Shown here: one piece after another, positions 8,311 to 19,132 of the stretch
Position numbering within the stretch: position 1 is the first letter of the stretch
Layout of the letters: each line of letters opens with the position of its first letter
Assembly (NCBI RefSeq): GCF_017901155.1
Contig: NZ_CP072800.1
Span: 2,879,283-2,943,282, forward strand
Direction of reading: 5' to 3'
Source: Candidatus Thiothrix anitrata
GTDB lineage: Bacteria > Pseudomonadota > Gammaproteobacteria > Thiotrichales > Thiotrichaceae
DNA length: 64,000 bases
Translations under genes and position numbers: made by a program
The notes under the pieces: model-generated
The model's database searches: none
What the model was told of the DNA's origin: nothing
What the model saw: the letters and a program-made list of their open reading frames with translations, nothing else

Positions 8311-9599
8311 TCTGATGCAACGCTCACCTTAACAGCACTGCCTTTACGACGACGTTTTTTGCGGCGCGGCTGGCCTTTTGGTGGCTGCATGGCTTTGCAC
8401 AGATCGACGCGTTCATCAGGCGTGGCGTGCTGAAACGTCGTCCACCAGTCGCATTCATCTTGCAGGTCTTCACCGGCTTGCGCTCGCAAGCACAGAAAAT
8501 CATACGCTGCCCGAAACCGTGGATTCCCCAACAAAGTGCTGGCACGACGTAAATCATGATGACGAAAACGGGTTTGTAATGCCCAAATCTCACGCGTGAT
8601 ATTGCTATAACGGCGCGGCACAGCCGTAAAATCAACTTGATCACGTAACGCATCGGTAGCCGCTATTTGCAGTGCCTGCATTTCCGGGCAACCACGCCCT
8701 TGCTCTAACTCAGATGCTTGGTAAACCTTGTACCACAGCAACACCGCATACAAAAACGCAGGCATCACCGAACGTCCCTCAGCAATCCGCTCATCGGTAT
8801 TGCTTAAGGACAGTTCCAGCATACGTGAAAAATTACCGGTTGCATCTTCCTCAAGGCTTGCTGCGGTTAACGGCAATAAATGCGGCAATACACCGTATTC
8901 ACGCAGCAATCGGTAAGTCGCCAAACCGTGACCGCTATGCAATAACTTAATAATTTCATCAAACAAACGCGCTGAGGAAATGCCCTCAAGCAAAATCGCC
9001 AGCGGGGCGATTAGGTCACGCACACTCGGCTCTAGCTCAAATTTAAGTTTGGCCGCAAACCGCAATGCCCGGAGTAAGCGCACTGGATCTTCACGAAAAC
9101 GTTGCTCAGGGTCACCCAGTAACCGCACCCGCCCGTTACGCAAATCATCCAAACCGCCGACACAATCCAGCAACTCACCATTGGATGGATTATAAAACAG
9201 TGCATTAATGGTAAAATCACGCCGCCATACATCCTCCTCCAGCGTGCCATAAACGTTATCGTGAATAATGCGTCCAGCATCGTTCACTTTACCGCCATCG
9301 TCGCTATCATCATGCGGAGCGCGGAAAGTAGCCACTTCCAGATAATCGCGCCCAAAGTAAATGTGTGCCAGCCGGAAACGCCGCCCGATTAAACGGCATG
9401 AGCTGAATAATTTACGGATTTCTTCCGGGCGGGCACTGGTGGCAATGTCAAAGTCTTTAGGGGTCAAATTCAGCAGGAGGTCACGCACGCAACCACCCAC
9501 CAAGTACGCTTCATAGCCTGCTTTTTGCAAACGCCGAATCACGTCTTTAGCGCGACCACAAACTTTATCGGGATGAATTACAAATTCCATTTCAGACAC
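8307..9599 (-). CDS. pcnB: Poly(A) polymerase I
   Basis: Adds 3' poly(A) tails to RNA and so promotes decay. The nucleotidyltransferase head has LVGGCVRDLLL and PKDFDIAT (metal-binding Asp pair) at about residues 35-55, then the RRFRLAHIYFG and VATFR blocks that distinguish PcnB from CCA-adding enzymes; the RNA-binding domain follows with RDFTINALFYNP and DPVRLLRALRFAAK. The C-terminus is strongly basic (RRKKRRRKG), as in enterobacterial PcnB. The frame can begin at GTG 9599 or ATG 9590; neither has a strong Shine-Dalgarno sequence. It is the first gene of the pcnB-folK operon. Confidence 0.95.
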   Translation of the reverse strand: MSEMEFVIHPDKVCGRAKDVIRRLQKAGYEAYLVGGCVRDLLLNLTPKDFDIATSARPEEIRKLFSSCRLIGRRFRLAHIYFGRDYLEVATFRAPHDDSDDGGKVNDAGRIIHDNVYGTLEEDVWRRDFTINALFYNPSNGELLDCVGGLDDLRNGRVRLLGDPEQRFREDPVRLLRALRFAAKLKFELEPSVRDLIAPLAILLEGISSARLFDEIIKLLHSGHGLATYRLLREYGVLPHLLPLTAASLEEDATGNFSRMLELSLSNTDERIAEGRSVMPAFLYAVLLWYKVYQASELEQGRGCPEMQALQIAATDALRDQVDFTAVPRRYSNITREIWALQTRFRHHDLRRASTLLGNPRFRAAYDFLCLRAQAGEDLQDECDWWTTFQHATPDERVDLCKAMQPPKGQPRRKKRRRKGSAVKVSVASE

Positions 9600-9688
9600 G
9601 GTTATGCCGTAACTCCGGGAAGAAAAGTGGTAATAATACCACTACACAAGCTCAACACATACCCTATATGCAACTTTTTTACAACACT

Positions 9689-10150
9689 TCACAACAAGGT
9701 TTTTGCCATGACAATCGCATCTTCGCGCCCCACTAAGGCTGGGTAATAACCTTTGCGCACCCCGATCTCATTAAAACCGGTATTGAGGTACAAACGGATT
9801 GCGGAAAAATTACTTTGACGCACTTCCAAAAAACACATTGTCGCGTTGGCAGCGCGGGCAATGCGTTCTAAAGTGCTTAACAAACGGCTCCCCAAACCCT
9901 TGCCTTGACGTGCAGGGTCGATGCAAATATTCAGCAAATGCATTTCATCCAGCACGAACATCATCGCTGCATAACCTGTCAACACGCCGTTTTCTTCATA
10001 AATCCAGCACGAATAATGGTGTTTGAGGCAATCCGCAAAAATACGTGCTGTCCAAGGAAACGGGAACGCACGCGCCTCAATCGCCATAATCGCCGCGAGG
10101 TCGGCTTCCGTCATCGGACGTAACGGCAAAAAATCAGGATCAGTTAACAT
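9689..10150 (-). CDS. rimI: Ribosomal-protein S18-alanine N-acetyltransferase
   Basis: GNAT-fold acetyltransferase that modifies the N-terminal Ala of ribosomal protein S18. The chosen ATG (10150) gives 153 residues, normal for RimI; the frame extends 33 codons further upstream into the preceding gene but that stretch is not RimI-like. The acetyl-CoA loop reads RQGKGLGSRLL, and the LEVRQSNFSAIRLYLNTGF block with the closing GYYPA is typical of RimI. The start overlaps the end of the uracil-DNA glycosylase gene by 11 bases, so the two are co-translated with leuA upstream in the same direction. Confidence 0.9.
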   Translation of the reverse strand: MLTDPDFLPLRPMTEADLAAIMAIEARAFPFPWTARIFADCLKHHYSCWIYEENGVLTGYAAMMFVLDEMHLLNICIDPARQGKGLGSRLLSTLERIARAANATMCFLEVRQSNFSAIRLYLNTGFNEIGVRKGYYPALVGREDAIVMAKTLL

Positions 10151-10937
10151 GAGTAGCCAATATTTCGCGGGCAAACTGCAAATCTTCCCACGCCTTGCGC
10201 TTATCGGCGGGTTGGCGCAGTAAATACGCAGGGTGATAAGTAACCACAACGGGTGTGCCGCTGACGGGTGCTCGGTGTTGCTTGCCGCGTAACCGCGCTA
10301 ACGGCGCATCGGTGTGTAACAGATTTTGCGCAGCAATCCGCCCGACAACCAAAATCAGGGTGGGATTCACCAATTCAATCTGGCGTTCTAAATAGCCCCG
10401 GCAATTCGCGGCTTCGTCGACTTTCGGATCGCGGTTATTCGGTGGGCGACATTTCAGCACATTAGCGATGTACACCGATTCACGCGGCAAACCGATAGCT
10501 GCCAGCATATTATTCAGTAACTGCCCTGCCCGCCCGACAAAAGGCTCACCGCGTCGGTCTTCATCCGCACCGGGAGCCTCACCAATAATCATCCAACGCG
10601 CTTGCACATCGCCCGCGCCAAACACCGCTTGGGTGCGAGTTTTGGCTAGAGCGCAGCGAGTGCAGGATTGGACGGTGGCGCGGAGGTCTTGCCATGAGAG
10701 ATGGGAGCAAGAAGCCCCCCCCATCCCCAACCCGTCCCAGCAGCTTAAACGCGGCGCTTCGCCCCCCGCAAGGGGGGAAGGGAGCAGAATAGGAGAAGGT
10801 AGCAATTCTTGTTCCTTCCCCCCTTGCGGGGGAAGGTTAGGAAGGGGGGATTCTTCGGCGGAGCCGTAGGTATCTTTAGGCATCCACACCGGAATCCCCA
10901 TCACCTGCATATACCGCTGGCGTAACCCCGCATCCAC
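10140..10937 (-). CDS. Family 4-type uracil-DNA glycosylase ([4Fe-4S])
   Basis: Removes uracil from DNA. Motif A is GEAPGADEDRRGEPFVGRAG and motif B is TYHPAYLLR near the C-terminus. Cys of SCTRC (about residue 92-95), LKCRPP and AANCRGY are placed to bind the family's iron-sulfur cluster. Translation begins at GTG 10937, five bases after the leuA stop. Residues about 28-75, a linker that is variable in the family, are encoded by a composite palindromic repeat inserted in frame (SPLPNLPPQGGKE ... LLPSPLAGGEA), so this protein carries a repeat-derived insert between its N-terminal helix and the catalytic domain. The catalytic part looks intact. Confidence 0.92.
   Translation of the reverse strand: MDAGLRQRYMQVMGIPVWMPKDTYGSAEESPLPNLPPQGGKEQELLPSPILLPSPLAGGEAPRLSCWDGLGMGGASCSHLSWQDLRATVQSCTRCALAKTRTQAVFGAGDVQARWMIIGEAPGADEDRRGEPFVGRAGQLLNNMLAAIGLPRESVYIANVLKCRPPNNRDPKVDEAANCRGYLERQIELVNPTLILVVGRIAAQNLLHTDAPLARLRGKQHRAPVSGTPVVVTYHPAYLLRQPADKRKAWEDLQFAREILATHVN
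10711..10855. repeat. Composite palindromic (BIME/REP-like) repeat inside the udg gene
   Basis: Two inner palindromic units, CGCCCCCCGCAAGGGGGG (10760-10777) and CCTTCCCCCCTTGCGGGGG (10814-10832), lie in opposite orientation, flanked by outer arms near 10713-10732 and 10834-10852 that are imperfect reverse complements of each other. The whole ~145 bp can fold on itself. It stays open in the coding frame and yields the Pro/Leu/Gly-rich linker. Its flavour matches short non-autonomous palindromic elements that are widespread in proteobacteria; family membership was not checked. Confidence 0.7.
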
Positions 10938-10942
10938 CTTAG

Positions 10943-12493
10943 TTACACCCCTTGATGGTGTTGCGGGTGATCCCGCAGGCTTTGGCTGGCGAGTTTATTC
11001 CAAGCATCCACGTAAGCTTTTGCGGAAGCCACCACAATGTCAGTGTCCGCACCATGCCCGTGGATAATGCGTCCGGCTTTTTCCAAACGCACCGTGACTT
11101 CGCCTTGTGCATCCGTGCCGCTGGTGATGTTGTTGACCGAATACAGGGTCAAATTGGCCGACTCGCCGACCACGGATTCAATGCATTTAAACACCGCATC
11201 CACTGGACCGCCGCCGATAGCCGTGGCTGTATTTTCCACGCCATTGGCTCTTAACGTCACCCGCGCTTCTGGGGCTTCGCCCGTGGTCGAACACACGTGA
11301 GAAGACACCAATTCGTAAATCGCATCGGCTTGACCTGAACGTGCGTCCATCATCAACACCATCAAATCTTCGTCGAAAATGTCGTGTTTACGGTCAGCTA
11401 AATCCTTAAAGCGCGTAAACGCAAGGTTGAGTTCCGCCTCGGAAGCCAATTCAATCCCCAAATCCTGCAAGCGGGTTTTCAAGGCATTACGCCCGGAATG
11501 CTTGCCGAGGACGATTTTGTTATCGCTCCAACCCACGTCTTGCGCACGCATAATTTCGTAAGTTTCGCGGTGTTTTAATACGCCATCCTGGTGAATCCCG
11601 GATTCGTGGGCAAACGCATTCGCACCCACAATCGCTTTATTAGGTTGCACCGGAAAGCCCGTAACGCTGGAAACCAAGCGCGAAGTCGGCACAATGTGCG
11701 TGGTATCAATACGCGTTTCAACCGGAAATACGTCGGCACGGGTACGCACCGCCATCACGATTTCTTCCAACGAAGCATTGCCAGCGCGTTCGCCCAAGCC
11801 GTTGATGGTACATTCTACCTGACGTGCGCCTTGCATCACCGCTGCCAAGGAATTACCCACTGCCAAGCCGAGGTCATTGTGGCAATGCACCGAGAAAATT
11901 GCTTTGTCGGCATTCGGGATGGTTTGAATTAATCTGCCAACAATATCACCAAACACCGATGGGATCTGATACCCAACCGTGTCTGGAATATTGATGGTTC
12001 GCGCCCCCGCATCAATCGCAGCTTCAATCACGCGGCATAAAAACTCGAACTCAGAACGCCCCGCATCTTCGCAGGAAAATTCCACATCGTCGGTGTAATT
12101 ACGCGCTCGTTTCACTGCATAAACAGCCTGCTCCACCACCTGATCGGGGGTCATGCGCAATTTGTTTTGCATGTGAATCGGTGACGTTGCAATGAACGTG
12201 TGAATACGCCCGGAATTGGCGGCTTTAATCGCTTCCGCCGCACGGTCAATATCTTTATCCAAAGCGCGGGCAAGACCGCACACGGTACTGTCTTTGACAA
12301 TCCCGGCAATGGCCTTGACCGACTCAAAATCGCCGGGGCTGGCAATCGGGAAACCGGCTTCGATGACATCCACACGCATTTTTTCCAACATCAAGGCGAT
12401 GCGGATTTTTTCTTCCTGCGTCATGGAAGCACCCGGACTTTGTTCGCCATCGCGCAAAGTGGTGTCGAAAATGATCAAGCGTTGTTTTGACAT
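10943..12493 (-). CDS. leuA: 2-isopropylmalate synthase
   Basis: Condenses acetyl-CoA with 2-ketoisovalerate, the first committed step of leucine synthesis. 516 residues is the full length with catalytic TIM barrel ([15 protein letters not shown] at residue 6-20; [19 protein letters not shown] metal-binding His pair), linker, and the C-terminal regulatory domain that binds leucine for feedback inhibition ([22 protein letters not shown]). GGAG lies eight bases before the ATG. Other leu genes are not in the window. Upstream, a short Leu-rich reading frame and a strong hairpin suggest leader control; downstream, udg and rimI follow with five-base and overlapping junctions. Confidence 0.97.
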   Translation of the reverse strand: MSKQRLIIFDTTLRDGEQSPGASMTQEEKIRIALMLEKMRVDVIEAGFPIASPGDFESVKAIAGIVKDSTVCGLARALDKDIDRAAEAIKAANSGRIHTFIATSPIHMQNKLRMTPDQVVEQAVYAVKRARNYTDDVEFSCEDAGRSEFEFLCRVIEAAIDAGARTINIPDTVGYQIPSVFGDIVGRLIQTIPNADKAIFSVHCHNDLGLAVGNSLAAVMQGARQVECTINGLGERAGNASLEEIVMAVRTRADVFPVETRIDTTHIVPTSRLVSSVTGFPVQPNKAIVGANAFAHESGIHQDGVLKHRETYEIMRAQDVGWSDNKIVLGKHSGRNALKTRLQDLGIELASEAELNLAFTRFKDLADRKHDIFDEDLMVLMMDARSGQADAIYELVSSHVCSTTGEAPEARVTLRANGVENTATAIGGGPVDAVFKCIESVVGESANLTLYSVNNITSGTDAQGEVTVRLEKAGRIIHGHGADTDIVVASAKAYVDAWNKLASQSLRDHPQHHQGV

Positions 12494-12581
12494 GAGTTTG
12501 CTCCAAACGGCTGCCTGCGTGCGTTAGTGTTGACAGGCAACCTATCTACGAAATATCTGGTGGGTAATGATAGCGCGTGTT

Positions 12582-12620
12582 GCCCCGCCGGGCGTAGGAA
12601 TTTATGCCGCCCAGCAGGGC
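12582..12620 (-). terminator. Strong hairpin between ABC ATPase gene and leuA
   Basis: In minus-strand RNA, 12620-12608 pairs with 12594-12582 over 13 positions (two of them G-U) around a 13-base loop. No U tract follows, so it is not a textbook intrinsic terminator. It may end the hemB-pgeF-ABC transcript, act as an attenuator for leuA, or both; its 5' arm overlaps the last codons of the Leu-rich leader frame. Confidence 0.5.
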
Positions 12621-12664
12621 AGTCGCAGGTAGGAGAGCAAGAATGGGTAACGTGTCGTATTCAT
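12602..12664 (-). CDS. Candidate leuA leader peptide (Leu-rich, 20 aa)
   Basis: An ATG ten bases beyond the ABC ATPase stop opens a 20-codon frame whose centre reads FLLSYLRLP, i.e. four leucines in eight residues, and which stops inside the hairpin at 12582-12620. It lies about 110 bases upstream of leuA. This resembles amino-acid leader peptides of attenuation systems, but there is no good ribosome-binding site visible (translation could be coupled to the preceding gene) and no classical terminator U tract. Could be chance. Confidence 0.35.
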   Translation of the reverse strand: MNTTRYPFLLSYLRLPCWAA

Positions 12665-12674
12665 GGTGCTGACG

Positions 12675-13660
12675 CTACACCAAATGTGGATGGAGTTCAA
12701 GTGCCCGATGGCAAGCAACTTGCCGCCCATCGAACAGTTTTTGCAATGACGGTACTTGTTCACGGCAAACTAGCTGCGCTTGTGGGCAACGCGGGTGAAA
12801 CGCGCATCCTGCTGGTGGGTTCAACGGCGAAGGCAACTCCCCTACCCCGATCTCGATTTGCGCCAGACGCGCTTTTTCTTGTTGCGGCTCAGGCAATGGC
12901 ATTGCTTGCAACAATAAACGGGTATAAGGATGCAAGGGGGTCGCGTAAAGACTGGCAGTATCTGCAATTTCCACCACCCGCCCCAAATACAGCACTAGCA
13001 CGCGATTACACAACTCACGCACCACGCCTAAATCGTGGGAAATAAACAGCAACGTTAGCCCGTGTTCGCGCTGCAAATCGGCTAACAGACGCACTACCTG
13101 CCCACGAATTGACACATCCAGCGCACTAACCGGTTCATCACAAACGATCAGTTGCGGCTTGACCGCCAAGGCTCTGGCAATACCGATACGCTGACATTGC
13201 CCACCGGAAAACTCGTGCGGATAACGCTCACGCATCCCACTATCCAAGCCCACCGCGCTCAACAACTCATCAACACGGGCGCGAATCGCCACCTTGCCCC
13301 ATTCCGCACGTAACGCCGACATCGGTTCTTGAATGCAATCCCCCACCGTCATACGCGGGTCAAGTGCATCCAGCGGGTCTTGGAAAATGCATTGCACCGC
13401 CCGCCGATAATCGCGTAATGCCGCCGTATTGCCGGTAGGCAGCGGCATTCCCTGCCATTCAATCCGCCCGTGTGCAGGGCTGACGAGCTGCAATAAACTC
13501 CGCGCCAAAGTTGATTTACCGCAGCCCGACTCACCGACAATGCCAAGGGTTTCGCCGCTATCGACCGTGAAACTCACTTCGCTCAACGCCTGCAATGTTT
13601 GTCCACTATTCAGGCGGAATTGCACGCTCAGGTTTTGCACGCTCAGTAACGGTGATGCCA

Positions 13661-13661
<1 letters not shown>
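12675..13661 (-). CDS. Oligopeptide/dipeptide-type ABC transporter ATP-binding protein (OppF/DppF-like)
   Basis: Nucleotide-binding subunit that powers peptide (or nickel) import. Walker A GESGCGKST, Q-loop QDPLDALDPR, signature SGGQCQRIGIARAL, Walker B LIVCDEP and the H-loop SHD are all present, followed by the C-terminal oligopeptide domain with the Cys-rich PPAGCAFHPRCPQAQLVC segment of the Opp/Dpp group. I take GTG 13661 as start: its G is the last base of the pgeF stop (TAGTG), a termination-reinitiation junction. The permeases, binding protein and second ATPase usually encoded beside it are missing, so it either serves a transporter encoded elsewhere or is a leftover. Confidence 0.88.
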
Positions 13662-15528
<1,867 letters not shown>

Positions 15529-15539
15529 TCAAGCGGTAA

Positions 15540-16160
15540 TTATTCGACCACTGAAACTTTATTCATCAGGATAGGCTCAACCGGCACATCACCGTGCGGG
15601 CCAAAGTTGCCTGTTTTAACGCCAACGATAGCGTCAACTACGTCCATTCCTTCGATAACTTTACCGAATACCGCATAACCCCAGCCTTGTGGTGTTTTAG
15701 AGCGGAAGTTCAGGAAATCATTGTTTTTCACATTGATGAAAAACTGTGAAGAACCGGAATGTGGATCCATAGTACGCGCCATTGCCAACGTGCCACGGTC
15801 ATTTTTCAGGCCGTTGTCAGCTTCGTTTTGAACGGGCGCACGCTTGTCCGCTTTTTCCTGCATGGTAGCAGTCATACCGCCGCCTTGAACCATGAAACCG
15901 GGAATGACGCGGTGGAAAATCGTACCGGTGTAAAAACCATCATTCACATAAGCAAGGATGTTTTCAACGGTTTTCGGTGCGGCAGCAGCATCAAGCTCAA
16001 TCTTAATATTGCCTTTGGTGGTTTCAATCAAAATGATTGGATTTGCGGACATGTTACCTCCAGTAGTAGCTGGCGCAGCGGCTTTGTCATTGGCATTAGA
16101 GCCACCACAGCCGACGACGCTCAGCATCAGTGCAAAAATAAAAGCGAAAAGACGTTTCAT
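15540..16160 (-). CDS. Peptidyl-prolyl cis-trans isomerase, cyclophilin type, lipoprotein form
   Basis: Cyclophilin that isomerises X-Pro bonds. From ATG 16160 the product has a lipoprotein signal (MKRLFAFIF...LSVVGC lipobox, Cys at residue 18) and then a short linker before the isomerase domain. Core motifs are present: [31 protein letters not shown] and [19 protein letters not shown] second in-frame ATG at 16052, with a perfect GGAGG four bases before it, would give a soluble cytosolic enzyme beginning [14 protein letters not shown], very like PpiB. One gene may thus produce both a membrane-anchored and a cytosolic isomerase. An even earlier in-frame codon at 16271 has no supporting features. 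Confidence 0.88.
   Translation of the reverse strand: MKRLFAFIFALMLSVVGCGGSNANDKAAAPATTGGNMSANPIILIETTKGNIKIELDAAAAPKTVENILAYVNDGFYTGTIFHRVIPGFMVQGGGMTATMQEKADKRAPVQNEADNGLKNDRGTLAMARTMDPHSGSSQFFINVKNNDFLNFRSKTPQGWGYAVFGKVIEGMDVVDAIVGVKTGNFGPHGDVPVEPILMNKVSVVE
16050..16061 (-). promoter_or_regulatory. Internal ribosome-binding site and start in the cyclophilin gene
   Basis: GGAGG (16061-16057), TAAC, ATG (16052-16050) lie in frame, exactly where the isomerase domain begins. It is the best Shine-Dalgarno match of this gene and would make the form without signal peptide. Confidence 0.5.
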
Positions 16161-16286
16161 ACGTGTATTTACCCCGAATTTGGTGTTGTTCATCAGCGAG
16201 AGCGGCGCATGATAGCGCAACTCTCGGCACTGCACCAGAAACCCAGCAGACACAACATGAAACGCGCTCAACGCTGCACCAGAGGT

Positions 16287-16838
16287 TTATTCTTTGGCGG
16301 CTTTCTTAGCCTTTTTCTCAGCTTTTTTGGCTTTTTTCGCTGCTTTTTTAGCAGCTTTACGTTCGGCTTTCTTAGCCTCTTTCGCTTGTTTTTTGGCTTG
16401 TTTTTTTGCCTTTTTCTCAGCTTTCTTGGCTTGTTTTGCTAATTTCTTGGCTTTTTTATCGGATACTTCACCGCCTGCCGACTCACTCACTACAGCATCA
16501 TTGCTTGCTGCTGACCCATCTGCCTGCTGAATTTCTGTTTCAATTTCTGGCACAGTGTCTGTTACTGGTTCAGCAACTTGCTCACCATCAGCAACAATGG
16601 GGGCAACAACTTCGAGTTCGGTTACTTCGCTGACTTCAGCATCAGCTTGCGGTGTCGCGAGCAATTCTTGCGCGCTAGTCAACATTAGTGGCGCATTAGT
16701 AGCACCAATCCCCGGAATCGCGGCTAAGGCATCAACATCTGTTGCAGCAAGTTGTGCAACGGTAGTAATACCTTGTTCGGCTAAACGGGTGGCAGTCGCC
16801 TGACCGACGTATTTCACGTCAAGAATATTTTGTTCCAT
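16287..16838 (-). CDS. Helix-hairpin-helix protein with histone-H1-like Lys/Ala tail
   Basis: 183 residues in three parts. Residues about 1-65 form tandem helix-hairpin-helix motifs (VKYVGQATATRLAEQGI; LAAIPGIGATNAPLML), a non-specific DNA-binding fold. Residues about 66-124 are an acidic, disordered linker rich in Val/Glu/Ala. Residues about 126-183 consist almost only of Lys and Ala with some Glu, Gln and Arg in KKAxK-type repeats, like the tails of histone H1 and bacterial H1-like proteins. AGGAG sits eight bases before the ATG. Likely a DNA-compacting or nucleoid-associated protein; I know of no named family with this exact architecture. It stands alone, 15 bases beyond the extended cyclophilin frame. 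Confidence 0.75.
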   Translation of the reverse strand: MEQNILDVKYVGQATATRLAEQGITTVAQLAATDVDALAAIPGIGATNAPLMLTSAQELLATPQADAEVSEVTELEVVAPIVADGEQVAEPVTDTVPEIETEIQQADGSAASNDAVVSESAGGEVSDKKAKKLAKQAKKAEKKAKKQAKKQAKEAKKAERKAAKKAAKKAKKAEKKAKKAAKE

Positions 16839-16936
16839 ATTGGGTTCTCCTGTTGATTATTGTCATCACGTTTCGTGTAACAAAATTTTAACATTAGCTC
16901 CTCGCTCAAATGATGAAAAAAAAGACTATATTTTAC

Positions 16937-18631
16937 TCAGCTTGAGCCTTTCATCAGATAACGGCGCAAGATACTCCCACCGGATACTTCATCCCCGGTT
17001 AACAAATAATGCAAAACATTGTGATTTTGAGTTGCCCACTGCATGTCTTGACTGGTTTGGTAAGAAGCACACATCAATAAGCGATCACTGATTTCTAGCG
17101 GAGTAGCGGTGTTGGGCAGGATAATGACATTCTCATCACGTTTCAGCAGCAATGGAATCGCGGGCAACTGTTGAGTGCGCTCACGTGGCGAGCGGAGAAT
17201 ATCCGCCAGTGTTACCGCGCCTGCCATACAACTTTTATACAGTGCCGGAGTCCGGGCTTTATTGAGCTTAATTTCCCACAAATAGGGAACTTCATCGGTC
17301 GTCACCCCCAGAATCCGGCTGACCAACAGGTTTGCCCAGTCGTCGTCATGGGCTTTAATTGCCTCCAGAAAGTCGCTGATTAAAGGCGTGCGCAAGAGGG
17401 CAAAAATCTTGTGGGCAATCACATCGCCGCGTTTCATTAACAGGTCAAACGCAGCCTTTTCAAAAATCATGTCGTTATCGCGTTGGTTTTGGCGTGCCAC
17501 AATGAAAATGTCGGGCTTAACTTCGCGTGCAGTCATCAAAATTGAAAGGTTGTTGGCATCGTCGTAGGTACCTGCCACGATCCCAACAGCTTGTTTAAGC
17601 CCCGCTAGTTGTAACGTGGCAGCCTCTGTGCCTGAGCCTTGGATAGTACCGGGCGGAACCTCGGTATTTAGTGGATCAGCTTCAATCACTTGCGTGGTAA
17701 TGCCCGCGTCCTGTAAACGCCGGTGTAAAGCCTTACCAAAACGCCCGTATCCGGCGATTAGCCACAAACCCCGTTCGGGAAACGGCGGTTCGCGTAAAGG
17801 TTCGTGCGGTATACCGGTCATCCAGGTAAACAGGGTATACATGCCGGGGGAATGGATGGCGAGTGCCAAGCGTCCGGCAAAGGTTTCAAATGGGTTAATG
17901 ACTTCATTTTTACCAAAAGAGCGGATATTGGCTTCAATCTCGGCAGATTCTGCCCGTGCCAACACGCGTAGACCCGGATTCAGCAAATACGCACTTAGCG
18001 CTATCATCAGATTGGTCTGATCACTATTGGTCAGGGCGATCACACCGATGCAATAGTTGTTGGTGATACCTGCCATTTCCAGCACCGCCGGTTTGGAGGC
18101 ATCCCCCAATAAACCCAGCGGGCGGCGGATGTAATCGTTGAGTTCCAGTTCATTGATGCGGCTTTCATCGTTGTCGATTACCACGGCTTTGATGCCTTCG
18201 TCGGCGAGGGCTTTTACCAGAATGCCGCCGGTATCGCCGTAGCCACACACCAAATAAAACGGGGTACGCAAGCGTTTCACACCTTGTTGGAAAGCATAAT
18301 CGCTGCGTAATTTGCGGAATGCCGGATTTTGCAGTACTGCCAGCAAGGAACCGATGCTATATAGCCAGCCAATTACCGTCATATGGATAACAACCATCAT
18401 CCATAGGCGTTGCGCATTGGTGAATTCGTAGGGAACTTCCCCAAAACCAATGGTAGACGCAGTATAACTGACTACATAAAGTGCGTGGAAAAATGACATG
18501 TGCCATATTTCACCGTCTGCATCGCGCCCCGGAATCAGGGTAAGTCCTAAAACGGATATGGCATAAACGGTAATCAACACAATGAGAGGAGTGCGCAACC
18601 GCCGCAGCAGCACATAAAAAATGTCAGGCAT
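16937..18631 (-). CDS. Potassium channel protein with two RCK (TrkA-N) domains
   Basis: The N-terminus has a first helix, a pore region with selectivity filter TIGFGE (about residues 61-66), and a second helix ending near residue 95. Two Rossmann-type RCK domains follow: GYGDTG with acidic VVIDND at about 130, and AGYGRFG with VIEAD at about 290. Each would bind nucleotide or ions to gate the pore. A C-terminal stretch resembling a TrkA-C module follows. 564 residues fits two-RCK channel proteins. It is followed upstream on the same strand by a small membrane protein 15 bases away, probably co-transcribed. Confidence 0.9.
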   Translation of the reverse strand: MPDIFYVLLRRLRTPLIVLITVYAISVLGLTLIPGRDADGEIWHMSFFHALYVVSYTASTIGFGEVPYEFTNAQRLWMMVVIHMTVIGWLYSIGSLLAVLQNPAFRKLRSDYAFQQGVKRLRTPFYLVCGYGDTGGILVKALADEGIKAVVIDNDESRINELELNDYIRRPLGLLGDASKPAVLEMAGITNNYCIGVIALTNSDQTNLMIALSAYLLNPGLRVLARAESAEIEANIRSFGKNEVINPFETFAGRLALAIHSPGMYTLFTWMTGIPHEPLREPPFPERGLWLIAGYGRFGKALHRRLQDAGITTQVIEADPLNTEVPPGTIQGSGTEAATLQLAGLKQAVGIVAGTYDDANNLSILMTAREVKPDIFIVARQNQRDNDMIFEKAAFDLLMKRGDVIAHKIFALLRTPLISDFLEAIKAHDDDWANLLVSRILGVTTDEVPYLWEIKLNKARTPALYKSCMAGAVTLADILRSPRERTQQLPAIPLLLKRDENVIILPNTATPLEISDRLLMCASYQTSQDMQWATQNHNVLHYLLTGDEVSGGSILRRYLMKGSS

Positions 18632-18646
18632 CGCCTTTTCTCCTGC

Positions 18647-19030
18647 CTAACGGCGCACTGTCATGGTTTCCGCCAGTAACAAAATGACCGAAACAATATT
18701 CGCCAGCAACGCACCACCAGAGAAGGAGACTATCGCTACCACCGCCTCCGAATTCAGCCCAGCAGGACTGATGTGAGCAGCATAACCCCAGATTAAAGCC
18801 GCCATGATCAATTGCAAATCTGCCACCAAACTGGTAGCTAGGAAAATTGCCCCTAGATGGGTTCTGTCACCAAACTTCAGCACCGTGGCAATCAGGCTGA
18901 CGACCAATGCGGCGAACAGTTCGTAAACGTTGTGATGGGCAATGTTATCGATGTCGCCGATGAAAAAACCGAAGTTCAAAGTTAAAGCCAGCAGAATAAA
19001 AAAACCAAAAATAACTTTTTCTGAGTTCAT
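18647..19030 (-). CDS. Small four-helix membrane protein next to K+ channel (DUF6394-like)
   Basis: 127 residues with about four hydrophobic helices and short loops; the conserved-looking block DNIAHHNVYELFAALVVSLIATVLKFGDRT recalls the DUF6394 family, which I associate with potassium-channel neighbours, but this is from memory. It is the first gene of a two-gene unit with the RCK-channel gene 15 bases downstream, so an accessory role for the channel is plausible. No catalytic motif is visible. Confidence 0.6.
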   Translation of the reverse strand: MNSEKVIFGFFILLALTLNFGFFIGDIDNIAHHNVYELFAALVVSLIATVLKFGDRTHLGAIFLATSLVADLQLIMAALIWGYAAHISPAGLNSEAVVAIVSFSGGALLANIVSVILLLAETMTVRR

Positions 19031-19132
19031 AAGACTATTACAACACTAAAAATATTGGATATTTCACCGACTTTACAAAACACCCCATGCTCGTGCAACA
19101 ACTATTGTCTCCACAAGATGGTTTGCGGTGTT

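Noticed and set aside
12494-12581. TGCCTG...CAGGCA inverted repeat just before leuA considered as an anti-terminator arm
   Set aside because: Only a 6-bp stem with a long loop, and I found no clear alternative pairing with the strong hairpin at 12582-12620.
15759-16442. Long Phe/Leu-rich frame antisense to the cyclophilin and HHH genes
   Set aside because: The Phe/Leu runs are simply the complement of the Lys/Ala codons in the HHH protein tail.
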